A stretch of 64,000 nt of DNA, taken from assembly GCF_000012885.1 (NCBI RefSeq), contig NC_007498.2, forward strand, positions 3,256,001-3,320,000, read 5' to 3'. The notes below the pieces were generated by a model. That model was not told the origin of the DNA and did no database searches. It saw nothing but the letters and a program-made list of their open reading frames with translations. The DNA is from Syntrophotalea carbinolica DSM 2380 (GTDB lineage: Bacteria > Desulfobacterota > Desulfuromonadia > Desulfuromonadales > Syntrophotaleaceae). The position numbers were made by a program, and so were the translations under genes. Below are positions 1 through 9,512 of the stretch, piece by piece. Each line of letters starts with the position of its first letter. Position 1 is the first letter of the stretch.

Positions 1-350
1 CAACTGCCGACCACGGCCAACACCGCCGGATATCGGTAAGCCTTGAGCAGGGGGAACACCTGGCTGTAAAAGCCGCGGTAGCCATCATCGAAAGTCAACA
101 GCACGGCCTTTTCCGGCAAGGGCTTCTCCCCCTGGCGGGCCCGCAGCAAATCATCGATGCCGATCGGCTGATAGTGATGCTGACGCAACCATGTCAACAG
201 AGCCACGAAACGATCCGTTGACATGCTCAGATCATCGCCGCGTCCGACATCTGGGCGAACATCATGAAAACAGAGACTGATAAAGTCGTCGCCCAGCGCC
301 GGCGCGGCCACACTCATCAAAAGCAGCAGTACGATCCCCGCGATCCGCAT
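1..350 (-). CDS. pgaB: Poly-beta-1,6-N-acetylglucosamine N-deacetylase PgaB (N-terminal part; runs off window)
   Basis: Only the first 116 codons are inside the window. The translation starts with a signal peptide (about residues 1-20, ending APALG before DD), then FHD near residues 28-30 and the TFDDGY motif near 86-91. These are the conserved metal-binding and catalytic motifs of NodB-type polysaccharide deacetylases. In the PgaB family this periplasmic or outer-membrane enzyme partly deacetylates PNAG exopolysaccharide so that it can be exported. The start lies two bases after the pgaA stop codon (TAA-TC-ATG), so the two genes are almost certainly co-transcribed, as in pgaAB operons elsewhere. 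Synthase genes (pgaC, pgaD) would be expected beyond the left edge. I see no lipobox cysteine in the signal region, so it may be soluble in the periplasm rather than a lipoprotein. Confidence 0.9.
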   Translation of the reverse strand, partial: MRIAGIVLLLLMSVAAPALGDDFISLCFHDVRPDVGRGDDLSMSTDRFVALLTWLRQHHYQPIGIDDLLRARQGEKPLPEKAVLLTFDDGYRGFYSQVFPLLKAYRYPAVLAVVGS

Positions 351-352
351 GA

Positions 353-2812
353 TTAAAACCTCCAGTTCAGTTCGAGGTGACAGCCCAGCTGGTTTTCTCC
401 GTCGCCGTCGTAACTGTGCCGGGCCAGACTCACACCATAGAGCAGAAAAAACCGCGGGGAATATTGCCAGACGTGCTCATAACGCAAAGCCACCGTCGGA
501 TCGATGCCAAAATCCTGTTGCCAATAACCGCCCACACTGACGGCCAAACGGTTGCGGAAGGAAAAACGGTAATGGCGGTAAAGGAGCCAATCATTGGCGA
601 GGGTCAGGGTGATATCGGCATCCCGGCTGGGATTGAAATAATACGTATTGTCTTCGTTGTTGGCCGAGGTATAAAACTCGAGGAGACCGTCGAGCCGGTA
701 GTGAGGCCAAACGATCAGCCCCTGTTCGACCCCGCCAAGCAGACTGTAACGGAAATTACCGTCGCTGAAATCCATAAATCCGGCACGCAGCCAATAGCGC
801 CGCAAATCATCGCGGCGATAATTGACGCCGATACTCGCCGAGTCGGCATGAATGCCGTGCTTAAGGGCGCGCAGAGGGGTATCGCGGCTGAACAGTTCCA
901 TGTCGACGGGAATCGACCACACATCGTCCGGTGTCCAGACGGCGGCCAAACGCGCCCCCAATTTTTGCCCGCCGGAAAGGCTCCAGGTCATTTCGGCCGT
1001 ACCCTGAACATTCCGATGCCGATATTCAATCCCAGCCCCGAAGCGCTGCAGGGTTTTATCCCCCTCGGGAAAAGAAGCATGCTGCAGATAGGTAGCTGCA
1101 AATCCCCGGTAGCGATGGCGGACCGGCGAGGAGAACAGGGTTGCCGCCAGCGAGAGGTCGCGGCTGCCAAAGGTCGATCCGCTACTCCAACCGGCGGCGA
1201 CGGAGACCTGCAACTCCCGCATATTATGGGCTTCCCACAACCGTTGCAGACGCTGCACCGCCTTATGCTCGGGATATTCGGCACCCAACTCGCCGATGAG
1301 GGTCCCGGCCTGTTCGAATTCGTTGAGGTCCATGCGGTTTTCCGCATAGCCTGTGCGCAGCGATAGATAGGCCGGGTCGAGGGCCAGTCCGAGACGGTAA
1401 GCTTGTTCCGCGCGCCGCGGCCATCCACGGGCACCGTATACACCGCCCATTTCACCCAGAATATCGAGATTGGCCGGAGCCTGATGGTACAGCGGGGTCA
1501 AACGGGCTTCGCCTTCCTTCAGATCTCCAGCAAAGATCTGCCCCAGAATGGACAGCAACTCCGCCTCCAATCTCTTGGGACCATCGGCCTGCTCCGTCAG
1601 CGTCTTTTCGGCCAACGCCAGGGCACCATCGAAATCTTCCTGCTCGAGGTAGGCATAAAATAAACCCTGGGTAGCTTCAAAATTATCAGGTTGGGCCGCC
1701 AATACCCGCCGATAAAGGTCTGCAGACCGGACCGGCTCTTCCAGATACAGAAAAGCGTCGGCGACAGCCTGCTGGGCATGGGGAGGCAGTTCGTCGGGAT
1801 CGACCTGTAAAGAACGGTACTCCTCCACCACACGAGCCATTTCCACCCGGTCACGCAAAGCCACCAAACGATCGATGCGGGCCCGCCGGGCAAAACCTTC
1901 ACTCCGGGGAAGGTCGGCACGGGCCGCCCGTTCATTGGCCTCCAACATTTCCAGAGCACGATCGGTTCCGTCAAACCGTTCCTTATGCACTTCGCTGCCG
2001 TAACTGCCCCAGCGGGTGACCAGGGCCGCACGGTTGGCCCGCAGACGATGAATTTCTGAATCGGTTAAAAGACCCGGCCGCTGTTCCGCCAGTTCACCGG
2101 CCAGAAAGGGATCGCCGATGGCCGCGAGAGTCAGGATCTCCATACGCTGTGCCCACTGCGACTGTGGTTGCCAGGTTAGGATGCGCTGGTAGCACTGTAA
2201 GGCGGTCACATAATCACCGCGCCCTTCAGCCGCATGAGCTAGGGCGTACTGTGTCCCGATATGCCCCGGGTAGAGTTGCTCGAGGGATTTGGCAAGATCG
2301 GCGGCTTCACTATGTTTGCCGGCGTCGGCCAGGGTAAGGAGCAGCCCCACACGCAAAGAGGGCTGCGAACTAAAGCGTTCGATGCCGAGTCGATAAAGAG
2401 TTTCGGCCTTATCGAAGGATTTCTGACGACGCAGGGATTCGGCGATCGCTTCCAGCACATAGAAAGGGATCCGTTGTGGATCCGCCTGCTCGAACAGGCC
2501 CGCTACGCGGGCATCTTCTCCCGCCCAGGCCAGAACGGCAAGATAATCATTGAGAAGGGGTTGATTGGCAGGGTTGCTGCGATGCAGCTGTTCCAGCAAT
2601 GGCAGAGCCTCGGCATAATCTCCCTGACGCGCCAGTTCCACCGCTTGGTGATGGTCCAAAACTGGCGGTTGTGCCCATGCCGGGGCAACGACAAGCAACA
2701 TCAGACTGGAAAACAACAGCGTTATTGTCAAAATGGTGACAGACACACGCCACCGCCGCACATATGATAACCCTTGCAGAAAGGCTCTGAGCGAGCCGCT
2801 GGTACCCCTCAC
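353..2812 (-). CDS. pgaA: PgaA-type outer membrane PNAG export porin with TPR domain
   Basis: About 819 residues, close to the usual length of PgaA (about 800). An N-terminal hydrophobic signal segment ends PAWAQ. It is followed by several hundred residues of helical TPR-like repeats and then, over roughly the last 280 residues, alternating hydrophobic and aromatic strands ending in a terminal phenylalanine (LNWRF), typical of an outer-membrane beta-barrel. In the family the TPR part binds deacetylated PNAG and the barrel exports it. It is the first gene of a pgaA-pgaB unit on the minus strand. The start is uncertain: the frame is open to a GTG at 2860, but a GTG at 2812 has a GGGGG purine run about nine bases upstream and gives a more usual signal peptide, so I chose it. 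Confidence 0.85.
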   Translation of the reverse strand: MRGTSGSLRAFLQGLSYVRRWRVSVTILTITLLFSSLMLLVVAPAWAQPPVLDHHQAVELARQGDYAEALPLLEQLHRSNPANQPLLNDYLAVLAWAGEDARVAGLFEQADPQRIPFYVLEAIAESLRRQKSFDKAETLYRLGIERFSSQPSLRVGLLLTLADAGKHSEAADLAKSLEQLYPGHIGTQYALAHAAEGRGDYVTALQCYQRILTWQPQSQWAQRMEILTLAAIGDPFLAGELAEQRPGLLTDSEIHRLRANRAALVTRWGSYGSEVHKERFDGTDRALEMLEANERAARADLPRSEGFARRARIDRLVALRDRVEMARVVEEYRSLQVDPDELPPHAQQAVADAFLYLEEPVRSADLYRRVLAAQPDNFEATQGLFYAYLEQEDFDGALALAEKTLTEQADGPKRLEAELLSILGQIFAGDLKEGEARLTPLYHQAPANLDILGEMGGVYGARGWPRRAEQAYRLGLALDPAYLSLRTGYAENRMDLNEFEQAGTLIGELGAEYPEHKAVQRLQRLWEAHNMRELQVSVAAGWSSGSTFGSRDLSLAATLFSSPVRHRYRGFAATYLQHASFPEGDKTLQRFGAGIEYRHRNVQGTAEMTWSLSGGQKLGARLAAVWTPDDVWSIPVDMELFSRDTPLRALKHGIHADSASIGVNYRRDDLRRYWLRAGFMDFSDGNFRYSLLGGVEQGLIVWPHYRLDGLLEFYTSANNEDNTYYFNPSRDADITLTLANDWLLYRHYRFSFRNRLAVSVGGYWQQDFGIDPTVALRYEHVWQYSPRFFLLYGVSLARHSYDGDGENQLGCHLELNWRF

Positions 2813-3029
2813 GCTGATGTCCCCCTGATATATCCACACCGGCCGCCTGCCGGGCCGCACTTAACAAGTAAGATTTTTCACATGAATTAAAAGAATTGAC
2901 ATGATAACAAATAATCATAATTTTTTCATTACAAAAAAACACTGTTATAGTCAGAATTCAAACGGCAGGCATGCCAGAATCGCTTCAGGGAGGGGCCATC
3001 ACAGGGGAAAGGCAGAGCTAACGGACCAT

Positions 3030-5243
3030 TCAGGCCGGCTCGAGGCCGGCAAATTTGACCAGCAGTTTTTTCAAACCCACGCCGGGGAACTGAACGATGA
3101 CTTTCTGCTGATCACCGTTGCCTTCCAGACGACGCACGACGCCGACGCCGAATTTAACGTGACGCACATGCAACCCGACCCGCAAGCCCTCTTCGGCTTC
3201 GGGCACCACTTGCACATCCTCAAAAAAATCCTCGCTCTCCTCGAAGGGGGTCGGTTCGATTTGCTCGAACACCGAGGCCAGGTTGTGGGTGGCCGGTTTC
3301 TGCAACGCGGGGGCCGGCTTGTCCCCCATCAGATGCGGCGGGATTTCAGCGAGAAAACGGCTGGGAGCGTTGTATTGGTAATCGCCGTAGATCCGGCGAC
3401 GGCGGGCGTGGGTGAGATAGAGCTTCTGCATGGCACGGGTCATCCCGACGTAACACAGACGACGCTCCTCCTCGACATCGTCGCGCTCTCCGGCCGCGCG
3501 ACCATGGGGGAAGATACCCTCCTCCATGCCGGTCATGAACACCACCGGAAACTCCAGCCCCTTGGCCGCATGCAGGGTCATGAGGGTCACCCGATCAAGG
3601 CGGGTATCGTAGGAGTCGAGGTCGGTGACCAGGGCCACCTGCTCGAGATACTCCTGCAGAGAGCTCTCCGTCGCCTGGTGCTCTTCCATGCCGGCCAGTA
3701 ACTGTTCGAGGTTTTCCAGGCGCCCCTTGGCTTCTTTTCGTTCGCCCTCGGTCATGGCCGACTGGGCCTCTTCCCGCAGATTCGGCGCATAACCGCTTTC
3801 CTCGAGCAGATCGGCGGTCAACTGAGGGAACGGCACCTCTGTCATGCGTTGTGCAAAGCGCTCCATGAACGCGCTGAACGCGGCGACTTTCTTGGCCGCA
3901 GCGCCCTTGAGCACCCCCCGTTCCAGACACAGACGACAAGCCGCCAGAAACCCGCCGGCCTCTTCTTCGTGCTCGGCGATACGACCGGTGGTCACGGCGC
4001 CGATACCGCGCGACGGCACATTGACGATACGCCGGGCCGACAGGGAATCCGCCGGATTGGCCAGCGCTCTGAGATACGCCAGCACGTCCTTGATCTCCAT
4101 GCGGGCATAAAACTTTACCCCGCCGACCATGACGTACGGCAGGCCCTCGCGCACCAGGGTTTCCTCCAGCACCCGGGACTGGGCATTGGTACGATAAAAT
4201 ACCGCCACATCGCGCAAATGACGTCCGGCATCGCGCAAGCGGGCGATTTCGGCAGCAACAAAACGCGCTTCCTCCAGATCGTCGGGCAAGGGTTCGAGGG
4301 TCAAAGGCTCGCCGGCCGGGTTATCGGTCCACAAGGTCTTGCCCTTGCGCCCGATATTGCAGGCCACCACCTCGCCGGCCGCTTCAAGAATCGTGGCGGA
4401 AGAACGATAGTGCTGTTCCAGTCGGATGACGCTGGCACCGGGAAAATCCCGCTCGAAATTGAGGATATTGCCGATTTCGGCACCGCGCCAGGCATAAATG
4501 GACTGATCGTCGTCCCCGACCACGCACAGATGGCGCCCGTCGTCGGCCAACGCCTTGACCATGGCGTACTGCACCTGGTTGGTGTCCTGAAATTCATCGA
4601 CCAGCAGATGCGCAAACCGTCGGCGATAAGCGTCGCGGATATGCGAATACTCGCGGAACAGACGCACCGTCTGCAGCAGCAGATCGCCGAAATCGAGGGC
4701 GTTGGCCTGCTGCAAACGCTTCTGATAAAGCTCATACACGCGAGCCACCTGCTCGCCACGATGATCCCCGGGGATATACTCCTCGGGCAGCAGACCGCGA
4801 TTTTTGGCCTGATCGATGGCGGTGGCCACGGCTCGCGGCTTGAGGTCTTTTTCGGTGATACGCAGCTGGGCCAGGCAATCCTTGATCAGGCGCTGCTGAT
4901 CCTGGTCGTCGTAGATGGTAAAGTCACGGCCGTAGCCGAGCACCTCGCCGTCCCGCCGCAAAATGCGCGCACAGGCCGCATGGAAGGTGCTGATCCACAA
5001 CCCATCGATGTTGCCCACCAGGCTCTGCAGACGTTCACGCATTTCGGCCGCGGCCTTGTTGGTGAAGGTCACCGCCAGCACCTGCCAGGGTTCGACCTGC
5101 TGTTGCTGGATCAGGTAGGCGATGCGATGGGTCAAGGTCCGGGTCTTGCCCGAACCGGCCCCGGCCAGGATAAGCAGCGGCCCGTCCTCATGCAGTACGG
5201 CCTGCCGCTGGCAGTCGTTGAGAGAGGTCAGCAGATCACTCAT
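3030..5243 (-). CDS. pcrA: ATP-dependent DNA helicase, PcrA/UvrD family
   Basis: A 737-residue superfamily 1A helicase. Visible motifs: Walker A LAGAGSGKTRTLTHR near the N-terminus, motif II VDEFQDTN, motif III GDDDQSIYAWRGA, and the late motif TLHAAKGLEFPVV. The last 50 residues carry the Tudor-like tail of PcrA/UvrD (VGLHVRHVKFGVGVV), which distinguishes it from Rep and RecB types. In the family it unwinds DNA 3' to 5' during excision repair and displaces RecA or stalled RNA polymerase. The frame is open upstream to 5315, but the residues there are not helicase-like. The ATG at 5243 gives the standard MSDLLTSLNDCQ-type start and overlaps the last eight bases of the preceding CLC gene, indicating translational coupling. 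Confidence 0.95.
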   Translation of the reverse strand: MSDLLTSLNDCQRQAVLHEDGPLLILAGAGSGKTRTLTHRIAYLIQQQQVEPWQVLAVTFTNKAAAEMRERLQSLVGNIDGLWISTFHAACARILRRDGEVLGYGRDFTIYDDQDQQRLIKDCLAQLRITEKDLKPRAVATAIDQAKNRGLLPEEYIPGDHRGEQVARVYELYQKRLQQANALDFGDLLLQTVRLFREYSHIRDAYRRRFAHLLVDEFQDTNQVQYAMVKALADDGRHLCVVGDDDQSIYAWRGAEIGNILNFERDFPGASVIRLEQHYRSSATILEAAGEVVACNIGRKGKTLWTDNPAGEPLTLEPLPDDLEEARFVAAEIARLRDAGRHLRDVAVFYRTNAQSRVLEETLVREGLPYVMVGGVKFYARMEIKDVLAYLRALANPADSLSARRIVNVPSRGIGAVTTGRIAEHEEEAGGFLAACRLCLERGVLKGAAAKKVAAFSAFMERFAQRMTEVPFPQLTADLLEESGYAPNLREEAQSAMTEGERKEAKGRLENLEQLLAGMEEHQATESSLQEYLEQVALVTDLDSYDTRLDRVTLMTLHAAKGLEFPVVFMTGMEEGIFPHGRAAGERDDVEEERRLCYVGMTRAMQKLYLTHARRRRIYGDYQYNAPSRFLAEIPPHLMGDKPAPALQKPATHNLASVFEQIEPTPFEESEDFFEDVQVVPEAEEGLRVGLHVRHVKFGVGVVRRLEGNGDQQKVIVQFPGVGLKKLLVKFAGLEPA

Positions 5244-7041
5244 CGTCATCGTCCTCCATGGAGCGCACCATGAGGGCCCGGTTGTAGGCCGACACCATAT
5301 CCCGCCGGCTGACAATACCGATCAGCTTGCGCCCGTTGCGCTCATCGACCACCGGCAACTGTTCGATGTTGCGATATCCGATCTTGCGCATGGCCTGGTC
5401 GAGGTTGTCCCCGGTACTGACGGTAACCACATCGAGAGTGGCCAACTCCTTGACCACCACCAGGTCGAACAGATCGCCTTCGAATACCACGCCCAGGAAG
5501 TCCTGCACCGAGATAATGCCGGTCAAGCCTCCATTGCGATTGATGAGAGGGAAATTGGTATGTTTGGTACTGGCAATAAACTGGTTGAATTGCCGCAACG
5601 TCATGTTTTCGGGAATCGACTCGGGATCGCGGGTCATAACGTCGCCGACCCGCAGGGACTTCATGATATTACGTTCTTTGCCCGCCTCCAGATTAATGCC
5701 GGCCCGGGACAGCTCGACGGTATCGAGGCTGTCTTTTTTGAGGTGCCGGCTGATGGCGGTACCGACCACGCAGCACAACATGATGGGAATGATGAGATCG
5801 TAGCTGCCGGTCATCTCGAACAACAGAAAAATAGCCGTCATTGGCGCATGGGTGGCGGCGGCCAGAAACGCCCCCATTCCCACCAGGGCGTAGGGACCGG
5901 TGGCCGGCACCGTGCCGGGGAAAAGTATCTGCAACGCTTTGCCATACGCGCCGCCGGTCACGGCGCCGATGAACAGCGACGGTGCAAACATGCCGCCCGG
6001 CAACCCGGAACCGAGAGTCAGCGAAGTCGCCAGGGCCTTGGCCAGCACCAGGCAGCCCAACAACAACAGCACGCCCTCGCCCAGCAACACGTTTTCGATA
6101 AATTCGTAGCCGTTGCCGAACACCTGGGGGAAGAAGATGCCGATGATACCGACCAGGGCGCCCCCGACTATCGGTTTGACCAGGCGGTGCACCTTCAGGG
6201 CGGCGAGGCGATCGACGATACGGTAATGAGCGGTAGTGAAGCCTACCGCCAACACCCCGACCAGCATGCCGAGCACCAGATAAAAAGCCAGCTCCCAGGG
6301 ATGCGCCAGCATGTGGACCGGAGCCCGCAAAGCCGGCATATTGCCCAGCAGGGCGCGGGAAACCACCGTTGCGATACCGCTCGATATGACGATGGAGGTA
6401 AAACTGGTCAGTTCAAAGGACGACAGCAGTACGATTTCGTGGGCGAAAAACACCCCGGCGATGGGCGCATTGAAAGTCGCGGCGATGCCCCCGGCAACCC
6501 CGCAAGCCACCAGCAGCTTCAGGCGCTCGCCACTGACCTTGAAAAGCTGGCCGACCTGACTGCCGATAGCACCGCCGATCTGGGCAATGGGGCCTTCCTG
6601 CCCGGCCGAACCGCCCGCGCCCAGCGTGATGGCGCTGGCCAGCCCGCGGGTCACAATGGTGCGACCGGGGATTTTGGCCCCCCGCAGGTTGACCCGCTCG
6701 AGAAAATGGGAAAAACCGAATCGCAGGTCCTTGGCAAAGAAAAGCCCGAAAGGGATCATCAACACCCCGGCGGTAACCGGAAACAGCACCGACCAGAACC
6801 GCGCGGCACTCCACTGTTCAAAGGATATGTGAAAGAATCGCACCCCCTGCTCTATCACCAGCAAATGGATCAGGTCGATGGTCTTTCGAAAGATGAAGTT
6901 CCCAAGCCCCGACATCACGCCCACGCCCAGTGCAAGCAGCGCCATGAAAGTATGCTCGCTGATCCCCAGACGGCTTAAAAAAGCCGGGACACGTTCCCTG
7001 ATCCAATCGATAGCCTCTGAAGTAAGTACGCTGTGCGGCAT
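5236..7041 (-). CDS. CLC-family chloride channel/antiporter with C-terminal CBS domains
   Basis: About 601 residues from the ATG at 7041 (an upstream extension to 7158 looks non-coding). The first ~430 residues are a polytopic CLC core. The selectivity and gating motif GSAGQEGP (about residues 144-151) includes the gating glutamate found in H+/Cl- exchangers, and GGMFAPSL is the later anion-binding motif. The last ~130 residues form two CBS domains (beginning near DVMTRDPESIP), which in other CLC proteins bind adenine nucleotides and regulate transport. It moves anions across the inner membrane. The substrate could be chloride or another anion such as fluoride; the E in GQEGP favours a general Cl-/H+ exchanger. 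The stop overlaps the helicase start, an unexpected functional pairing that may only reflect a shared transcript. Confidence 0.93.
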   Translation of the reverse strand: MPHSVLTSEAIDWIRERVPAFLSRLGISEHTFMALLALGVGVMSGLGNFIFRKTIDLIHLLVIEQGVRFFHISFEQWSAARFWSVLFPVTAGVLMIPFGLFFAKDLRFGFSHFLERVNLRGAKIPGRTIVTRGLASAITLGAGGSAGQEGPIAQIGGAIGSQVGQLFKVSGERLKLLVACGVAGGIAATFNAPIAGVFFAHEIVLLSSFELTSFTSIVISSGIATVVSRALLGNMPALRAPVHMLAHPWELAFYLVLGMLVGVLAVGFTTAHYRIVDRLAALKVHRLVKPIVGGALVGIIGIFFPQVFGNGYEFIENVLLGEGVLLLLGCLVLAKALATSLTLGSGLPGGMFAPSLFIGAVTGGAYGKALQILFPGTVPATGPYALVGMGAFLAAATHAPMTAIFLLFEMTGSYDLIIPIMLCCVVGTAISRHLKKDSLDTVELSRAGINLEAGKERNIMKSLRVGDVMTRDPESIPENMTLRQFNQFIASTKHTNFPLINRNGGLTGIISVQDFLGVVFEGDLFDLVVVKELATLDVVTVSTGDNLDQAMRKIGYRNIEQLPVVDERNGRKLIGIVSRRDMVSAYNRALMVRSMEDDDDE

Positions 7042-7239
7042 GATACGACTCGTCGTGTGCAATTCAAAAAAGGAAACACCAACGCCCGATTCCCTCGTCC
7101 CGGGCGGGACCTGTGTTGCGGAACCGGGTGAGCCCCGAAATGGTCCGGGGCAAGACAAATTAACAGGGTATAGTAGAATGTTGAAACGGCTAAATCAACC
7201 TTCTTCCCTGAAAACCGCTTTTTTTTGCAGCATAAAACA

Positions 7240-7270
7240 CAAAGGGCCACTCACGAAGAGCAGCCCTTTG
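7240..7270 (-). terminator. Probable terminator downstream of the flavodiiron gene
   Basis: Inverted repeat CAAAGGGC / GCCCTTTG separated by 15 bases, followed on the minus strand by TGTTTTATG. It lies about 20 bases past the stop of the flavodiiron protein. The U-tract is short, so termination may be partial. Confidence 0.5.
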
Positions 7271-7291
7271 ACCGAATAACAGCCTTGAAAA

Positions 7292-8479
7292 TCAATCTTT
7301 TTTTATAGCCTGCCCGACACGACGCCCGAAATCACGACAGGACTCCAGCGTTTCCCGCTCGGGAACGAACTCGACCCGAAGCGGCTCTTCGACCATCTCC
7401 AAAGACATGTCGGCCAGCATTTGATGCACCATCTTGGGTGCCTCGCCGCTCCAGCCGTAGGAACCGAAAGCCGCCCCCAACTTGTTCTTGGGTTTGAGAC
7501 CTTTCAGATAGGTCAGGACATCGGCCAGTGTCGGGAAGATGCCGTTATTAAGCGTCGGCGAACCGACAATCAGAGCCTTGGCATCGAAGGCGGCGGTGAT
7601 GATGTCGCTGCGATGCACGCTGCGGGCATGCATCGGCTGAGCCTTGACGCCAACTTCCCACAAACCGGCGACAATTTGCTCGGCCATGGCCTCGGTGCTG
7701 TGCCACATGGTATCGTAGATCACCAGGGCGCTGTCCTCGGGTTGCTGCTTGCACCATTCCACATAGGCATTGATGATTTTGGACGGATCCTGGCGCCAGA
7801 TGATGCCATGGTCGGGACAGATCATCTTGATAGGCAGGTTCATACCCATCACCTTGTCCAGAAGCTTCTGAATCAGAGGTGCAAACGGCCAGAGGATATT
7901 GGCGAAATACTTTTTGGCGTGCCACATGATGGCCTCGCCGACTTCATCGTCAAAACGCTCCGGACCGGCATAGTGCTGACCGAAACCGTCGCTGGAAAAA
8001 AGAATCTGCTCCTCTTTAAGGTAGCTGAACATGCTGTCCGGCCAGTGAATCATGCGGGTTTCGAGAAACTGCAGGGTACGCTTGCCCAGACTCAGCTCCT
8101 GGCCGTCCGCCACTTCCTGCAGATTCAGCCCGGCAGGGAAATGCCGGCGCAGGTTTTTCAGCCCCATCTTAGAGCAGTAGATCGGCTTGTCCTTGCCGAT
8201 AACCTCCATGACCGCCGGCAAACCTCCCGAATGGTCCATTTCGGTGTGATTGCTGATCACCACATCGATCTTGGCGGGATCGACGATCTGGGAAACCTTT
8301 TCCAGCAACTGCCCGGTGAATTCCTTTTTGACCGTATCGATCAAGGCGATTTTTTCGTCGACGATCAGATAAGCATTGTATGTGGAGCCAAGATCGGTCG
8401 AGTAACCATGAAAATCGCGTACATTCCAATCTATGGCACCGACTTCGTAAACGCCTTCGGCTAATTTTTTCGGTATCAT
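7292..8479 (-). CDS. Flavodiiron protein (rubredoxin:oxygen/NO oxidoreductase)
   Basis: A 395-residue class A flavodiiron protein. The N-terminal metallo-beta-lactamase-like domain shows the diiron ligand set HTEMDH (H78, E80, D82, H83). The C-terminal ~140 residues are a flavodoxin fold beginning SALVIYDTMWHSTEAMA, with the FMN phosphate-binding loop. In anaerobes these cytosolic enzymes reduce O2 to water and/or NO to N2O with electrons from rubredoxin. The rubredoxin gene immediately upstream on the same strand supports this role, and rubrerythrin and PerR complete the cluster. Length and domain order are normal for the family. O2 versus NO preference cannot be read from the sequence. Confidence 0.95.
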   Translation of the reverse strand: MIPKKLAEGVYEVGAIDWNVRDFHGYSTDLGSTYNAYLIVDEKIALIDTVKKEFTGQLLEKVSQIVDPAKIDVVISNHTEMDHSGGLPAVMEVIGKDKPIYCSKMGLKNLRRHFPAGLNLQEVADGQELSLGKRTLQFLETRMIHWPDSMFSYLKEEQILFSSDGFGQHYAGPERFDDEVGEAIMWHAKKYFANILWPFAPLIQKLLDKVMGMNLPIKMICPDHGIIWRQDPSKIINAYVEWCKQQPEDSALVIYDTMWHSTEAMAEQIVAGLWEVGVKAQPMHARSVHRSDIITAAFDAKALIVGSPTLNNGIFPTLADVLTYLKGLKPKNKLGAAFGSYGWSGEAPKMVHQMLADMSLEMVEEPLRVEFVPERETLESCRDFGRRVGQAIKKD

Positions 8480-8533
8480 ATCCAGATAAATCCTTTCAAA
8501 ACGGTCATTGCGACTTTCGGTGGTATAAAAAAA

Positions 8534-8551
8534 GACCCCCGAAAAGCGGTC
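8534..8551 (-). terminator. Rho-independent terminator after rubredoxin
   Basis: On the minus strand a short GC-rich hairpin (GACCG / CGG..GGTC with a TTTT-containing loop) runs directly into seven T residues at 8533-8527. It lies about 100 bases beyond the rubredoxin stop and just upstream of the flavodiiron start, so the flavodiiron gene may also have its own promoter. Confidence 0.5.
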
Positions 8552-8655
8552 CGTGTCGGATGTTGTTTGGCACCCGGTTTACCGCCGACTTCGGCAAAAC
8601 CCGGTTAAATACGGTTCCGGCCGTCATAAACGAACCGGAACCATCTCGCAACATA

Positions 8656-8817
8656 TCAGCCCTCTACCGAGAACATATCCTTGGCAGCACCGCACACAGG
8701 GCAGACCCAGTCCTCGGGGATATCCGCGAAAGCGGTCCCGGCGGCCACACCGTTGTCAGGGTCACCCACGGCAGGATCGTAAACATAGCCACAAATGTCA
8801 CAGACATACTTTTCCAT
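8656..8817 (-). CDS. rub: Rubredoxin
   Basis: A 53-residue protein with the two CxxC knuckles of rubredoxin: C6-x2-C9 (CDICGYVYD) and C39-x2-C42 (CPVCGAAKD). The conserved GDPDNG and PEDWVCP segments are also present. It is a one-electron carrier with a single Fe(Cys)4 centre. The natural partners are next door: flavodiiron protein downstream and rubrerythrin upstream. The frame is open to 8850, but the ATG at 8817 has a perfect AGGAGG six bases upstream, so that start is chosen; it also gives the standard rubredoxin length. Confidence 0.97.
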   Translation of the reverse strand: MEKYVCDICGYVYDPAVGDPDNGVAAGTAFADIPEDWVCPVCGAAKDMFSVEG

Positions 8818-8866
8818 GAATTTCCTCCTAAAGGTAAAAGGGGCGGTCACAAACGAGACGACTTAA

Positions 8867-8892
8867 GGTCCTCCCGGATTCCCGGGAGGACC
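8867..8892 (-). other. Stem-loop between rubrerythrin and rubredoxin genes
   Basis: Perfect 11-bp inverted repeat GGTCCTCCCGG / CCGGGAGGACC with a 4-base loop. There is no T-run on the minus strand, so it is more likely an mRNA stability or processing element, or a weak attenuator giving more rubrerythrin than rubredoxin message, than a full terminator. Confidence 0.5.
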
Positions 8893-8903
8893 GGAAAGCA
8901 CAA

Positions 8904-9440
8904 TCAGAAGGTGTTGACCTCGATTTCAAAGAAGGCCTGAGGATGGTCGCAGACCGGACAGATATTGGAAGCCGCTTTGGCGGTCAGCAAGTGACCGCAA
9001 TTGCGACATTTCCACAACTGCTCACTGTCGCGGGTAAAGACCGTGCCGGCTTCAATAGCCTTGACAATCCGCTCATAACGCTCCTGGTGAGCTTTTTCGA
9101 TGCTGGCGATATTTTCAAACATACGCGCCAGATCGTCGAACCCTTCCTCTCGAGCCTCCTCGGCCATACGCGGATACATCTCGGTCCATTCTTCGTTTTC
9201 GCCGGCAGCGGCGGCCTTCAGATTATCCATGGTGCTGCCGATCCCCTGCAACGCTTTAAAATGCAGTTTAGCATGCTCTTTTTCGTTGTCTGCGGTTTCC
9301 TGAAAAATAGCAGCGATCTGCTGATAACCTTCTTTTTTGGCTACCGACGCAAAGTAGCTGTACTTGTTACGAGCCATGGACTCGCCGGCAAAAGCTTCCA
9401 ACAGATTCTTTTCGGTTTTGGTTCCTTTCAATGCGGACAT
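8904..9440 (-). CDS. rbr: Rubrerythrin
   Basis: A 178-residue classical rubrerythrin. The N-terminal four-helix ferritin-like domain carries diiron ExxH motifs at 53-56 (EKEH) and 115-118 (EKAH). The C-terminal rubredoxin-like domain has CxxC pairs at 145/148 and 161/164. In anaerobes it reduces hydrogen peroxide to water using electrons from rubredoxin or NAD(P)H oxidoreductases. It lies between perR and rubredoxin on the same strand, so it is probably PerR-controlled. A purine-rich GAGAGGG precedes the ATG. A GCAGGTT/AACCTGC hairpin lies between perR and rbr (9480-9498) and could attenuate read-through from perR. Confidence 0.96.
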   Translation of the reverse strand: MSALKGTKTEKNLLEAFAGESMARNKYSYFASVAKKEGYQQIAAIFQETADNEKEHAKLHFKALQGIGSTMDNLKAAAAGENEEWTEMYPRMAEEAREEGFDDLARMFENIASIEKAHQERYERIVKAIEAGTVFTRDSEQLWKCRNCGHLLTAKAASNICPVCDHPQAFFEIEVNTF

Positions 9441-9512
9441 TTCATTCCCTCTCTTTTTGCATAGTAAGTAAAATTTCGTGCAGGTTTTTACAACCTGCGG
9501 CCCAAACTTGTA

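Noticed and set aside
3849-6978. Long plus-strand open frames opposite the helicase and CLC genes
   Set aside because: They mirror high-GC codon bias of the real minus-strand genes, lack ribosome binding sites and have His/Gln/Gly-rich translations without domains.
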